Shown piece after piece: positions 50,937 through 59,532 of a DNA stretch of 64,000 nucleotides. Made by a program: the position numbers and the translations under genes. Every line of letters begins with the position of its first letter. Position 1 is the first letter of the stretch. Source of the stretch: Aquabacter cavernae (lineage in GTDB: Bacteria > Pseudomonadota > Alphaproteobacteria > Rhizobiales > Xanthobacteraceae); contig NZ_RWKV01000008.1 of NCBI RefSeq assembly GCF_003993795.1, positions 682,001 through 746,000 on the forward strand, in the 5' to 3' direction. The notes beneath the pieces were generated by a model. It did no database searches. It saw only the letters and a list, made by a program, of their open reading frames with translations, and had not been told where the DNA came from.

Positions 50937-52424
50937 ATGTCCGCTGGAAGCCGCATCTGGTCCGCGCCGGCCGTCGCGCTGGCCCTCTGTCTCTCCGCCG
51001 CCGTCGGCGTGCTGCCCGCGGCAGCCGCCGCCACCAAGGGACCGGATACGGTCGCCGACACCGCCGCCGTGGTGATGGACGCGGTGGTGAATATCTCCAC
51101 GTCCCAGAATGTGGCCGCCTCCCGGGGCGTGCCCACGCCCCAGCTTCCGCCCGGCTCGCCCTTCGAGGACTTCTTCGAGGAGTTCTTCAAGCGGCGCCAG
51201 CAGCCGGACGATGACGGCAACAATAACGGCCAGCGCTCGCGCCGCGTCTCTTCGCTCGGCTCCGGCTTCGTGATCGATCCCTCGGGCCTGATCGTGACGA
51301 ACAATCACGTCATCGCCGACGCGGACGAGATCTACGCCAATTTCAACGACGGCTCGAAGCTGAAGGCGGAACTGGTGGGTCGCGATCCCAAGACCGACCT
51401 CGCCTTGCTGCGGGTAAAGCCGGAGAAGCCGCTCACCGCCGTGAAGTTCGGCGATTCCGACAAGCTGCGGGTGGGCGACTGGGTGATGGCCATCGGCAAT
51501 CCGTTCGGCCTGGGCGGCACGCTCACCGTGGGCGTGGTCTCGGCCCGGAACCGCAACATCAATTCCGGCCCCTACGATAATTTCATCCAGACCGATGCCT
51601 CCATCAATCGCGGCAATTCCGGCGGCCCGCTGTTCAACATGGAAGGCGAGGTGATCGGCATCAATACGGCCATCATCTCTCCCTCGGGCGGCTCGATCGG
51701 CATCGGCTTCGCGGTGCCCTCCGCCACTGCGGAACCCATCCTCACCCAGTTGCGCGACTTCAAGGAGGTCCGGCGCGGCTGGATCGGCGTGCGCATCCAG
51801 GGCGTCACCGACGAGATCGCGGAAAGCCTCGGCCTCGGCAAGGCGCGCGGTGCGCTGGTGGGCGGCGTCACCGATGACGGCCCCGCCGCCAAGGCCGGCC
51901 TGAAGGCCGGCGACGTGGTGGTGAAGTTCGACGGCAAGGATGTGAAGGAGATGCGCGACCTGCCGCGCATCGTCGCCGACACGCCGGTGGGCAAGGAAGT
52001 GGACGTGGTGGTGATCCGCAAGGGCAAGGAAGAGGCCCTGAAGATGACCATTGCCCGCATGCCCGAGGACGAGAAGCAGGCCTCCGCCGCCAAGGACACG
52101 CCCGCCCCTGCCCCGAAGGCAGCCACCCAGCGCCTGCTCGGCATCGAGCTGGCAAGCATGAGCGACGACCTGCGCAAGCGCTTCAAGATCAAGGACGGCG
52201 TGACCGGCGTCGTCATCCTCAATGTGGAGCGCAACTCCGCCGCCGCCGACAAGGGCCTCAAGACCGGCCAGGTGGTGCTGGAAGTGGGCCAGGAGACGGT
52301 GGCGAGCCCGGACGACATCCAGAAGCGCATCGACGCCCTGAAGAAGTCCGGACGGAGCCATGCCTTGTTGCTGGTCACGGACTCCGACGGGCAGAATCGC
52401 TACGCGGCCATCCCGCTGAACTGA
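50937..52424 (+). CDS. Do/DegQ-family periplasmic serine protease (second copy)
   Basis: A 495-residue exported protease with a signal peptide at about 1-32. Catalytic triad: His124 (TNNHVIAD), Asp154 (KTDLALLRV) and Ser228 (NRGNSGGPL). Two PDZ domains follow (about 280-370 and 410-490). A Glu/Phe/Arg-rich loop (FEDFFEEFFKRR) precedes the protease core. Its context hflK-hflC-DUF2065 points to membrane and periplasmic protein quality control. It differs clearly from the first copy at 23205-24632, so it is an old paralogue rather than a recent duplicate. Confidence 0.95.
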   Translation: MSAGSRIWSAPAVALALCLSAAVGVLPAAAAATKGPDTVADTAAVVMDAVVNISTSQNVAASRGVPTPQLPPGSPFEDFFEEFFKRRQQPDDDGNNNGQRSRRVSSLGSGFVIDPSGLIVTNNHVIADADEIYANFNDGSKLKAELVGRDPKTDLALLRVKPEKPLTAVKFGDSDKLRVGDWVMAIGNPFGLGGTLTVGVVSARNRNINSGPYDNFIQTDASINRGNSGGPLFNMEGEVIGINTAIISPSGGSIGIGFAVPSATAEPILTQLRDFKEVRRGWIGVRIQGVTDEIAESLGLGKARGALVGGVTDDGPAAKAGLKAGDVVVKFDGKDVKEMRDLPRIVADTPVGKEVDVVVIRKGKEEALKMTIARMPEDEKQASAAKDTPAPAPKAATQRLLGIELASMSDDLRKRFKIKDGVTGVVILNVERNSAAADKGLKTGQVVLEVGQETVASPDDIQKRIDALKKSGRSHALLLVTDSDGQNRYAAIPLN

Positions 52425-52448
52425 CCCGCCGGATCATCTCAGGTTTGC

Positions 52449-52470
52449 GCGAGGGGGCACTCCCCCTCGC
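52449..52470. terminator. Hairpin between the Do protease and serB
   Basis: GCGAGGGGG-CACT-CCCCCTCGC is a perfect 9 bp stem between two convergent genes. It lacks a clear U-run on either side, so terminator function is likely but not certain. Confidence 0.5.
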
Positions 52471-52517
52471 CTTCCCTCCGACGCGAGGACTGGCCCGCGC
52501 AGGGATTTCTGCCGTGC

Positions 52518-53417
52518 TCAGAGCCGCGTGAATTCCTCGTGGGTGTAGCCCTGCATGTAGAGCAGCGCGGTCAGGTCGCCATGGTCGATGCGCACATGCG
52601 CTGCCTCGGCCACCTTCGGCTTCGCATGATAGGCGACGCCGATCCCCGCCTCCCCGAGCATGCCGAGGTCGTTGGCCCCGTCTCCCACCGCCAGGGTTTC
52701 GGACGGGGAGAGGCGCAGGCGGTCGCGATATTCCATGAGCGCAGCGGTCTTCGCCTCGCGGCCGAGGATCGGCTCCACCACATGCCCCGCGAACACGCCG
52801 TCCGCGACCACCAGCCGATTGGCGCGGTTTTCGTCGAAGCCGATGCGCGCGGCAACCGCCTCGGTGAACAGGGTGAAGCCGCCGGACACCAGAACCGTAT
52901 AGGCCCCGTTGGCCTTCATGGTGCCCACCAGCTCAGGCCCGCCGGGCGTGAGATGGATGCGCTCGCGAAGCAGTTGATCCACGACACCCACCGACAGTCC
53001 CTTCAGCAAAGCCACGCGCTCGCGCAGTGCCGGCTCGAAGGCGATCTCGCCGCGCATGGCCCGCTCGGTGATCTCGGCCACATGCGCCTTGAGACCCGCA
53101 AGGTCGGCCAACTCGTCGATGCATTCCTGGCCGATCATGGTGGAATCCATGTCCGCCAGGAACAGGCGCTTGCGGCGGTCGGCAGCCAGTTGCACGACCA
53201 CGTCCACCTTCGCGCCGCCCAGCGCGTCACGCACTTGCGCCGCCAGTTCGCGGGGCTCGGCGCCCAGCGGCGGATCGAAGGGAATATCCACGGCGATGTC
53301 GGTATGCAGCACATGGCCCTCGCCCGCCGCGGGCAGGGCAGCGCGCGCCGCCGCCACCACGTCGCGGGACACCAGCGCTTCGGACGGATTTGAGATAAGG
53401 GTCGCCACATAGACCAT
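52518..53417 (-). CDS. serB: Phosphoserine phosphatase SerB
   Basis: A 299-residue HAD-superfamily enzyme making serine from phosphoserine. The start at 53417 ([15 protein letters not shown]) is the family start; upstream open codons run into miaA. Residues about 1-80 form an ACT-like regulatory domain. The catalytic motif is [17 protein letters not shown] with Asp89 and Asp91. [15 protein letters not shown], then [10 protein letters not shown] and [20 protein letters not shown] follow. It diverges from miaA with almost no space between their start codons. Confidence 0.96.
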   Translation of the reverse strand: MVYVATLISNPSEALVSRDVVAAARAALPAAGEGHVLHTDIAVDIPFDPPLGAEPRELAAQVRDALGGAKVDVVVQLAADRRKRLFLADMDSTMIGQECIDELADLAGLKAHVAEITERAMRGEIAFEPALRERVALLKGLSVGVVDQLLRERIHLTPGGPELVGTMKANGAYTVLVSGGFTLFTEAVAARIGFDENRANRLVVADGVFAGHVVEPILGREAKTAALMEYRDRLRLSPSETLAVGDGANDLGMLGEAGIGVAYHAKPKVAEAAHVRIDHGDLTALLYMQGYTHEEFTRL

Positions 53418-53445
53418 GGAGAAACACCCGAATGAGGACGTTCTG

Positions 53446-54381
53446 ATGCACGCCGCCCCAGTGTGCAGCGCAATACCGGAAGCTGTGCTCATCGCAGGTC
53501 CGACGGCGAGCGGCAAGTCCGCGCTCGCCATGGCGCTCGCGGAAAAGACCGGGGGCGTGATCGTGAACGCCGATTCCATGCAGGTTTACGCCGATCTGCG
53601 CATCATCACGGCCCGTCCGAGCCAGGAAGAAGAAGCGCGCTGCACCCACCGCCTGTTCGGCCATGTGGACGCGGACAGCGACTATTCGGTGGGCCGCTGG
53701 ACCACCGACGCCGCCGAGGTGCTCGCCGCCATCCGCGCGGCCGGGCGCCTGCCCATCTTCGTGGGCGGCACGGGGCTCTATTTCCGGGCGCTCACCCAGG
53801 GCCTTGCGCCGGTTCCCCCCATTCCCGAAGAGGTGCGCGCCCGCATCCGGCTGGAGGCGGAAGCCGACACGGCCCAGGTGCTTCACGCCCGCCTCGCCAC
53901 CCGCGATCCCCTGACGGCCTTCGGCCTGCGCCCCACCGACCGGCAGCGCATCCTGCGCGCACTGGAAGTGGTGGAGGCCACCGGCAAGCCCCTGGCCGAA
54001 TGGCAGGCGCAGGCGGGCGCGCCGCTGCTGGACGGCGGCACCAGCCTGCGGGTCGTGCTGGAGATGGACCGGGACCAGTTACGCGCCCGCATCGACAGCC
54101 GCTTCCAGGACATGCTGCGGGCAGGCGCGCTGGACGAGGTGGCCGTCCTCATGGGCCGCGACCTGCCGCCGGAGCGCACCATTCTCAAGGCCCATGGCGT
54201 GCCCGCGTTGATGCGGCACCTGCGCGGTGAACTGGACCTTGCCTGCGCCGCGCAGGAGGGTCAGGCCGATACGCGCCGCTATGCCAAGCGCCAGCAGACC
54301 TGGTTCCGCCACCAGATGCCGGACTGGGAGCGCCACGCGCCGGACACCGCCCTGCCCGCCCTCCTCGCGCGCTTCGCCTGA
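53446..54381 (+). CDS. miaA: tRNA dimethylallyltransferase MiaA
   Basis: A 311-residue enzyme that adds the isopentenyl group to A37 of UNN-reading tRNAs. The start at 53446 has GAGGA about seven bases upstream; an earlier ATG at 53416 overlaps the serB start codon (CCATGG) and is less likely. The P-loop is GPTASGKS at 18-25. [49 protein letters not shown] and [12 protein letters not shown] are diagnostic. It ends base-to-base with the unknown membrane protein gene. Confidence 0.96.
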   Translation: MHAAPVCSAIPEAVLIAGPTASGKSALAMALAEKTGGVIVNADSMQVYADLRIITARPSQEEEARCTHRLFGHVDADSDYSVGRWTTDAAEVLAAIRAAGRLPIFVGGTGLYFRALTQGLAPVPPIPEEVRARIRLEAEADTAQVLHARLATRDPLTAFGLRPTDRQRILRALEVVEATGKPLAEWQAQAGAPLLDGGTSLRVVLEMDRDQLRARIDSRFQDMLRAGALDEVAVLMGRDLPPERTILKAHGVPALMRHLRGELDLACAAQEGQADTRRYAKRQQTWFRHQMPDWERHAPDTALPALLARFA

Positions 54382-55131
54382 TCAGCCTGCCGCCGTCACG
54401 ACGCTAGGTGCCCGGGGCGCGGCCGAAGGCATGCTCGCCAGCCGGATCCACGCGGCAGCGATGACGAGCAGCGCGAAGCCGATGGGGCCGTGCGGGCTCG
54501 CATGGCTCACCTGGATCTCCCAGCCGAAGCCGATCAGCAGGATCAGGGCCGGCCAAGGCGCCTTGCGCGTCAGGAAGAGCGCCGCTGCCGCGAACACCGA
54601 GGCGGCGAAGATGGCCCAGGACCCCGTGAGGCTGACGACGGACCCCATGCCGCCGATCCAGGGATCGGCCCAGTTGGTTTCGAGCAGGAGCACCGCGCCG
54701 TCCATCTGCTGGGCGTTGAGCTTTCCGGCAGCTTCCAGCGCCTGCATGTTCAGCATGGTGCGACCGAGCCCGATGCCACCGATGGAATCAAGCGAGGTGT
54801 AGCTGAGAAGGAAGATGAAGGTGGCGATCCGCGAGAGCCATGCGCAGACGGCAGCAATGCCGTCCTCAATGCCGTGCATGGTCAGCCAGAGGCCCACGGA
54901 TACGAGACCCAGCAAAGGAAGCTGGATGACATGAAGGGTGAACCACCATTCCGGCCCGAAATAGCCGAGGGCCCAATAGCGCGGATTGTAGGGCTGGCTC
55001 GCGCACAGATAGGCATACATGCCGGGATCCTTGCTGAAGCCCGACGGATGGAACAGCTCAATGCCCGCCAGCACGAGCGGGGCCGTGCACAGGCACAGCC
55101 ACCACAACCCACTCCTGATCACCGCCCCCAT
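54382..55131 (-). CDS. Six-helix membrane protein of unknown family
   Basis: 249 residues from the ATG at 55131, which follows a strong GGAGGAGGGG ribosome binding site. About six hydrophobic segments are seen (about 9-26, 67-87, 97-117, 160-182, 192-205, 215-235). Between helices 1 and 2 is a polar loop rich in aromatic residues and Pro/Gly (HPSGFSKDPGMYAYL, YNPRYWALGYFGPEWW). Histidines fall near membrane edges (FTLHVIQLP, VSHASPHGPIGF), which could bind a metal or haem, but this is speculation. I do not recognise the family. It is transcribed towards miaA and follows an MsrQ-like gene after a 63-base gap. Confidence 0.75.
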   Translation of the reverse strand: MGAVIRSGLWWLCLCTAPLVLAGIELFHPSGFSKDPGMYAYLCASQPYNPRYWALGYFGPEWWFTLHVIQLPLLGLVSVGLWLTMHGIEDGIAAVCAWLSRIATFIFLLSYTSLDSIGGIGLGRTMLNMQALEAAGKLNAQQMDGAVLLLETNWADPWIGGMGSVVSLTGSWAIFAASVFAAAALFLTRKAPWPALILLIGFGWEIQVSHASPHGPIGFALLVIAAAWIRLASMPSAAPRAPSVVTAAG

Positions 55132-55194
55132 GGTCCCCTCCTCCATTTTTGGAGAAAGATAACCCGGCTTCGGACTTTGCTGAATGCCCCTCCC

Positions 55195-56106
55195 TCAGGA
55201 CAAAGAGCGGGTGGCACGCTCCGTCTGCGATACAGGCCGCTCCATCCGCGCCTTGGCCGGCGGCTTGGGCGGCGAAAGGCGCCGCCGAACGATGGCGGCG
55301 AGGGTCAAAGCGGTCCCCGCCGTCAGCACCCACAAGGCGGGGCTGATGCCCTGTGCGGGCTGGAAATTGGCCTCCAACACCAGCCGGGGATCGATGCCGG
55401 TCGCCGCCGCATACCAGCCCACCTCCATCGCGGCGGTCATCAGGGCAGAGCCGAGCACCACGCACGCAAGCAGCGGGATGGTCACGTTGTTGGTGATGCG
55501 GTGGGCGACGCGATAGGCGAACAGGAAAACCAGCAGCCCCCCCATCAGCACCGCTTCGCTCACATCCAGCTTGGACTGGATGAGGAAATGGACGACAGCA
55601 AGAACCGCGATGGCATAGACGCTGGCATGCAGCGCGTTCCAGCGCTTGGCGCCCATGCGGCGGATCACCCGGTCGAAGGAGGTTCCGCCCAAGGCCAGCA
55701 GCAGCGCCACGGCCAGTGCGCCGATGGTGAGATAAAAGCGCAGGGCGATCTCCCGCGCCGCCGCGCCGAGATCGAAGCCGAGATCGGCCACATAGAGCCC
55801 CAGATGCAGGGCCGCGTAAGCGAGCGCCGCCAGCCCCAGCGTGCGCCGCGCCAGCACCAGCTTGGGCCAATGGAAGATGCGCCGAAACGGCGTGACGGCA
55901 AGGCTGACCAGAAGGAAGCGCACCGCCCATAGGCCGGTGAAATGGATAGCTGCCGTCACCGGGCGCGCACCGAGATCACCCGTCAGCGCGAGCGCCGCGA
56001 GCCAAACGGCGGGCGCCACGGACGCGACCAAAGCGATGGTCTTCTCCGGAGAGAATTTGCCGGACTTCTCGTGGAACAGCGGCATCAGGCGCTCCGCGCT
56101 TGCCAC
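55195..56106 (-). CDS. MsrQ/ferric reductase-like haem membrane protein
   Basis: A 303-residue protein. The central part (about 20-215) resembles the MsrQ/YedZ ferric-reductase transmembrane domain: AIHFTGLWAVRFLLVSLAVT, ARRTLGLAALAYAALHLGLY, WNALHASVYAIAVLAVVHFL with His residues expected to bind haem. MsrQ passes electrons to periplasmic MsrP. No msrP gene is next to it, and the protein has extra hydrophobic helices at about 225-285, making it longer than MsrQ (about 200-220 residues). It may belong to a related reductase subfamily. Confidence 0.75.
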   Translation of the reverse strand: MASAERLMPLFHEKSGKFSPEKTIALVASVAPAVWLAALALTGDLGARPVTAAIHFTGLWAVRFLLVSLAVTPFRRIFHWPKLVLARRTLGLAALAYAALHLGLYVADLGFDLGAAAREIALRFYLTIGALAVALLLALGGTSFDRVIRRMGAKRWNALHASVYAIAVLAVVHFLIQSKLDVSEAVLMGGLLVFLFAYRVAHRITNNVTIPLLACVVLGSALMTAAMEVGWYAAATGIDPRLVLEANFQPAQGISPALWVLTAGTALTLAAIVRRRLSPPKPPAKARMERPVSQTERATRSLS

Positions 56107-56212
56107 CCCTGCAGGGGCGGCCCTCAGTGTGCGCCCCTCATGGCCGACCCGGCAGGCAAAGTCAGGGCAGCGAGCCGCACAAGCGCGTGAGAATGGGGCT
56201 CCGCGCCGCTGG

Positions 56213-57007
56213 TCAGACCGCCACTTGCGCCTTGATGGCGGGATGAGGCGCGTAGCCCTCGAACGCGATGTCCTCGTAGCGGAAGGCGAACAGGTCGGTG
56301 ATTTCCGGATTCAGCTTCAGCACGGGAAGCGGACGGGGCGGGCGCGACAGCTGCTCGCGCGCCTGGTCCAGATGGTTGAGATAGAGGTGCGCGTCGCCGA
56401 GCGTATGGACGAAATCGCCCGCCTTCAGCCCGCACACCTGCGCCACCATCTGGGTGAGCAGCGCATAGGAGGCGATGTTGAAGGGCACGCCCAGGAACAC
56501 ATCCGCCGAGCGCTGGTAGAGCTGGCAGGAGAGCCGGCCGTCCGCCACATGGAACTGGAACAGGCAGTGGCACGGCGGCAGCGCCATCTTCGGCACGTCC
56601 GCCGGGTTCCAGGCGGTGACGATCAGGCGGCGGGAGTCCGGATTGCGCCGGATGTCCGTCAGAAGCTGCGCTATCTGGTCGATGGCCTGCCCGTCAGGCG
56701 TCGGCCAGGAGCGCCATTGGTGGCCGTAGACCGGCCCCAGCTCGCCCTGCTCATCGGCCCACTCGTCCCAGATGGTGACGCCGTTCTCATTGAGGTAGCG
56801 GATGTTGGTGTCCCCGGCCAGGAACCAGAGCAGTTCATGGACGATGGATTTCAGGTGCAGCTTCTTGGTGGTGACGAGGGGAAAGCCCTCCTCAAGGGGA
56901 AAGCGCATCTGGTGGCCGAACACGGACAGGGTTCCGGTGCCGGTCCTGTCATCCTTGCGCGCGCCCTCGTCAAGAATGCGCTGGAGGAGATCGAGATAGG
57001 TCCGCAT
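56213..57007 (-). CDS. thyA: Thymidylate synthase
   Basis: A 264-residue folate-dependent enzyme making dTMP from dUMP, the same length as E. coli ThyA. The start at 57007 ([10 protein letters not shown]) has GGGAG upstream; the long open extension before it is not family sequence. The catalytic Cys146 is in [35 protein letters not shown] and YNHLDQ-type region ([20 protein letters not shown]) are present. No folA gene follows in the window. It diverges from the type VI cluster. Confidence 0.96.
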   Translation of the reverse strand: MRTYLDLLQRILDEGARKDDRTGTGTLSVFGHQMRFPLEEGFPLVTTKKLHLKSIVHELLWFLAGDTNIRYLNENGVTIWDEWADEQGELGPVYGHQWRSWPTPDGQAIDQIAQLLTDIRRNPDSRRLIVTAWNPADVPKMALPPCHCLFQFHVADGRLSCQLYQRSADVFLGVPFNIASYALLTQMVAQVCGLKAGDFVHTLGDAHLYLNHLDQAREQLSRPPRPLPVLKLNPEITDLFAFRYEDIAFEGYAPHPAIKAQVAV

Positions 57008-57052
57008 CGCGCGCTCCCGCCGGGTTCCGGCTGCCGGCCCCCTGCCTGACTT

Positions 57053-57081
57053 CGGCATATGCCGTTCCATATGGCAACGGC
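57053..57081. promoter_or_regulatory. Nested palindromes between thyA and tssA
   Basis: CGGCATATGCCG (57053-57064) is a perfect 12-base palindrome. The overlapping GCCGTT (57061-57066) and AACGGC (57076-57081) flank CCATATGG (57067-57074), a perfect 8-base palindrome. The two palindrome centres are 12 bases apart. Such arrays suit a dimeric regulator that could act on thyA, on the type VI genes, or on both. I see no sigma-54 type GG-N10-GC promoter in the region. The rest of 57082-57275 shows no gene. Confidence 0.5.
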
Positions 57082-57275
57082 CGCTGCCGTTATCCATCCT
57101 CCGCGCGCTCCGTTCCAGCGGGCGGCCGCTCTCGCGGGCGGCTTTTCCTCCGGTATTTCGCGGGCACCGTCGCAAGAACGCAATTCAGGTTTCATGACAC
57201 CGTCAAACAAGGCGGGGAAAACGGCAGGCGGTTTCCGCTCCGACGCCCTGGGCGCCGGGGCAAGGTCGAGGCGAC

Positions 57276-58967
57276 ATGAGCGAGGATTCCATTCCGGCGT
57301 TTGAGGATGCGCGAAGCGTCGCGCTCGCCGCCCCGCTGTCCCCCGATCCCGTCGGCGCAGATCTGCGTGCCACGCCCCGGTTCGAGGAATTGGAAATCGA
57401 GGTTCGCCGCATCGAGACCGAAGGCCCCGGCGCCGTGCGCTGGGACAAGGTGAGCCGGGACGCCCTGGACCTTCTGAACCACCAGGGGCGTGACCTGCTG
57501 GTGGGCGCGTGGCTCACCTATGCCCTCCTCCAGACAGAGGGCTGGCGGGGCTTCGCCGTGGGCCTGGACGGTCTTCACGCCATGGTGGCGGACCTTTGGG
57601 ACAGCGTGCCCCCCAAGCGCGAGCGGGCGCGGGTCGGCGTGCTCGAATGGCTGGTGGGCCGCGCGACACCCGTGGCAGCGGGCCTGCCGGTGACCGAAAC
57701 CGACATTCCCGCCCTTCTTCATGCGGCCAGCCGCCTGGAAGACCTGAACATTCTGGTTCCGGAAAAGCTGGTGAAGGAACAGGTCGCCCTGGGCGAATTG
57801 GTCCGCGCCGTGCGCCCCAAGGCCCAGGAGGCGCGGGACATGCTGGCGCGCGCCCAGGAAGAGCGCGCCCGGCAGGCCGCCCAGGCCGAAGCCGAGGCCC
57901 AGGCTGCGGCCGCCGCGGAGGCACAGGCCGCAATGCCGGCCCCTGCGGCGCCCGAGACTGCCCCGTCTTCCGCGCCGGCCGCACTCGGGAGCCTCCTGCC
58001 TTCCCCCACACGCGCAATTGCCCCTCCGCCGCCGCCGTCCGCCCCCAGCGGCGCGGTGGGCGCAGACCTTGAACGGGCCGTCAGCGCGCTGTCCGACAGC
58101 ATGCGCCAGCACGCCGCCCAGTTGCGGGACGCGGACCTCTCCGACCCCCGCAGCTTCCGGCTGGCCCGCACTGCCTCCTGGCTGGACATCACCGCCCCCC
58201 CGGATGCGAAGGCCGGCACCACGCCGCTCATGCCTCCCTCCGCCCAGCGCCGCCAAGGCGTCGAGGCCCTGCGCCGCGCCGGAGAGCACGAGGCGGTGGT
58301 GCGCGACCTGGAGGGACTGATCGGCTCGGCACCGTTCTGGATCGATGCGAATCGCATGTCGGCGGAAGCCCTGCTGGCGCTCGGCCCTGCGTATGCCATG
58401 GCGGTGGAGGCTGTGATCGATCTCACCCTCGCCTTCATTCGCCGGCTACCAAATCTCGTCGAACTGACTTTCCAGGACGGCACGCCCTTCGCGGATTCCG
58501 CGACCCGTGCCTGGCTGGAACAGCACACGCCTGCGGCCGGCCCAGCCGGCAGCGACATCGCCTCCGAGGGACTGGCGGACCTTGCCGCCGACGTGCGCGA
58601 CATGGTGGGCGCGGGCCACAAGACAGAGGCGCTGGAACGCCTTTCGTCGGCCCATGACAGCGCGCTCGGTGCACGGGCGCGGTTCGACGTGCACCTGCTC
58701 CAGGTCCAGACCTGCCTCGATCTTGATTTACCGGCTATCGCCCTGCCGCTGGTCCAGCACCTCGAAACCGAGGCCGACCGGCGCGAGCTGGACGGCTGGG
58801 AGCCGGGGCTGGCGCTGCGCTGCGCCGGCTTGGCGCTGCGTGCCTATCGTCATCCGTCCGCCGAGAAGCTGCTGGGCGATCGCGCCCTCAGGTCCGGCAT
58901 CGAAGGCGCCCAGAGGCGCATTGCCCGTTTGGATCTTCGCACCGCCGTCCGGCTGGTTCACGCCTGA
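57276..58967 (+). CDS. tssA: Type VI secretion system protein TssA
   Basis: A 563-residue cytoplasmic component. Residues about 5-145 are the ImpA N-terminal domain (VSRDALDLLNHQGRDLLVGAW, WDSVPPKRERARVGVLEWLVG). A long Ala/Glu helical and Pro-rich linker follows (about 180-265), then a C-terminal domain (about 270-560, PSAQRRQGVEALRRAGEH, PFWIDANRMSAEALLALG). TssA starts and caps the growing sheath at the baseplate. It is the first gene of the cluster here, with tssB starting 23 bases after it. Confidence 0.93.
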   Translation: MSEDSIPAFEDARSVALAAPLSPDPVGADLRATPRFEELEIEVRRIETEGPGAVRWDKVSRDALDLLNHQGRDLLVGAWLTYALLQTEGWRGFAVGLDGLHAMVADLWDSVPPKRERARVGVLEWLVGRATPVAAGLPVTETDIPALLHAASRLEDLNILVPEKLVKEQVALGELVRAVRPKAQEARDMLARAQEERARQAAQAEAEAQAAAAAEAQAAMPAPAAPETAPSSAPAALGSLLPSPTRAIAPPPPPSAPSGAVGADLERAVSALSDSMRQHAAQLRDADLSDPRSFRLARTASWLDITAPPDAKAGTTPLMPPSAQRRQGVEALRRAGEHEAVVRDLEGLIGSAPFWIDANRMSAEALLALGPAYAMAVEAVIDLTLAFIRRLPNLVELTFQDGTPFADSATRAWLEQHTPAAGPAGSDIASEGLADLAADVRDMVGAGHKTEALERLSSAHDSALGARARFDVHLLQVQTCLDLDLPAIALPLVQHLETEADRRELDGWEPGLALRCAGLALRAYRHPSAEKLLGDRALRSGIEGAQRRIARLDLRTAVRLVHA

Positions 58968-58990
58968 GGCATCATTAGGGGGAATGGAAC

Positions 58991-59485
58991 ATGGCTGACT
59001 CTGTCGCACCCAAGGAACGCGTCAACATCCGCTATCGCCCCGCAACGGGGAACGCCAAGGAGGAAGTGGAGCTTCCCCTCAAGCTTCTGGTGGTAGGTGA
59101 CTTCACCCAAAAGCCGGACGAACGCCCCGTGGAGGAGCGCAGCCTCGTCAATGTCAACAAGGACAATTTCGACGAGGTGCTCAAGGCACAGAACCTGTCC
59201 CTGGACCTGTCGGTGGACGACAAGCTCAGCGAGGCGGGCCAGGACGAGAAGGTCTCGGTCAGCCTCAAGTTCGACCGCCTGAAGGATTTCGAGCCGGAAG
59301 CCATCGTGCAGCAGGTGCCGGAACTGAAGAGGCTTCTGGAGCTGCGCGAGGCGCTGGTGGCCCTCAAGGGCCCGCTCGGCAACATTCCCGCCTTCCGCAA
59401 GATGATCCAGAGCGTGATCGAGGACGATGCGGCGCGCCAGCGCTTCCTCTCCGAGGTGACCGACACCACCCAGAACAAGGGCTGA
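58991..59485 (+). CDS. tssB: Type VI sheath small subunit TssB/VipA
   Basis: 164 residues. PKERVNIRYRPATGNAKEEV, ELPLKLLVVGDFTQKPDERP, VNVNKDNFDEVLKAQNLSLD and FRKMIQSVIEDDAARQRFLS are diagnostic. It forms the contractile outer sheath with TssC, which pushes the Hcp tube. A GGGGAA-type ribosome binding site precedes it. Confidence 0.97.
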   Translation: MADSVAPKERVNIRYRPATGNAKEEVELPLKLLVVGDFTQKPDERPVEERSLVNVNKDNFDEVLKAQNLSLDLSVDDKLSEAGQDEKVSVSLKFDRLKDFEPEAIVQQVPELKRLLELREALVALKGPLGNIPAFRKMIQSVIEDDAARQRFLSEVTDTTQNKG

Positions 59486-59532
59486 TCCGATCCGGGCACA
59501 CCCTGGGTTCGAGACATTCGGAGACCTCTTCC

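Noticed and set aside
57008-57275. Sigma-54 promoter for the type VI genes
   Set aside because: A GGGCACCGTCGCAAG stretch resembles one half, but the GC element at the needed distance and the TTGC block are missing.
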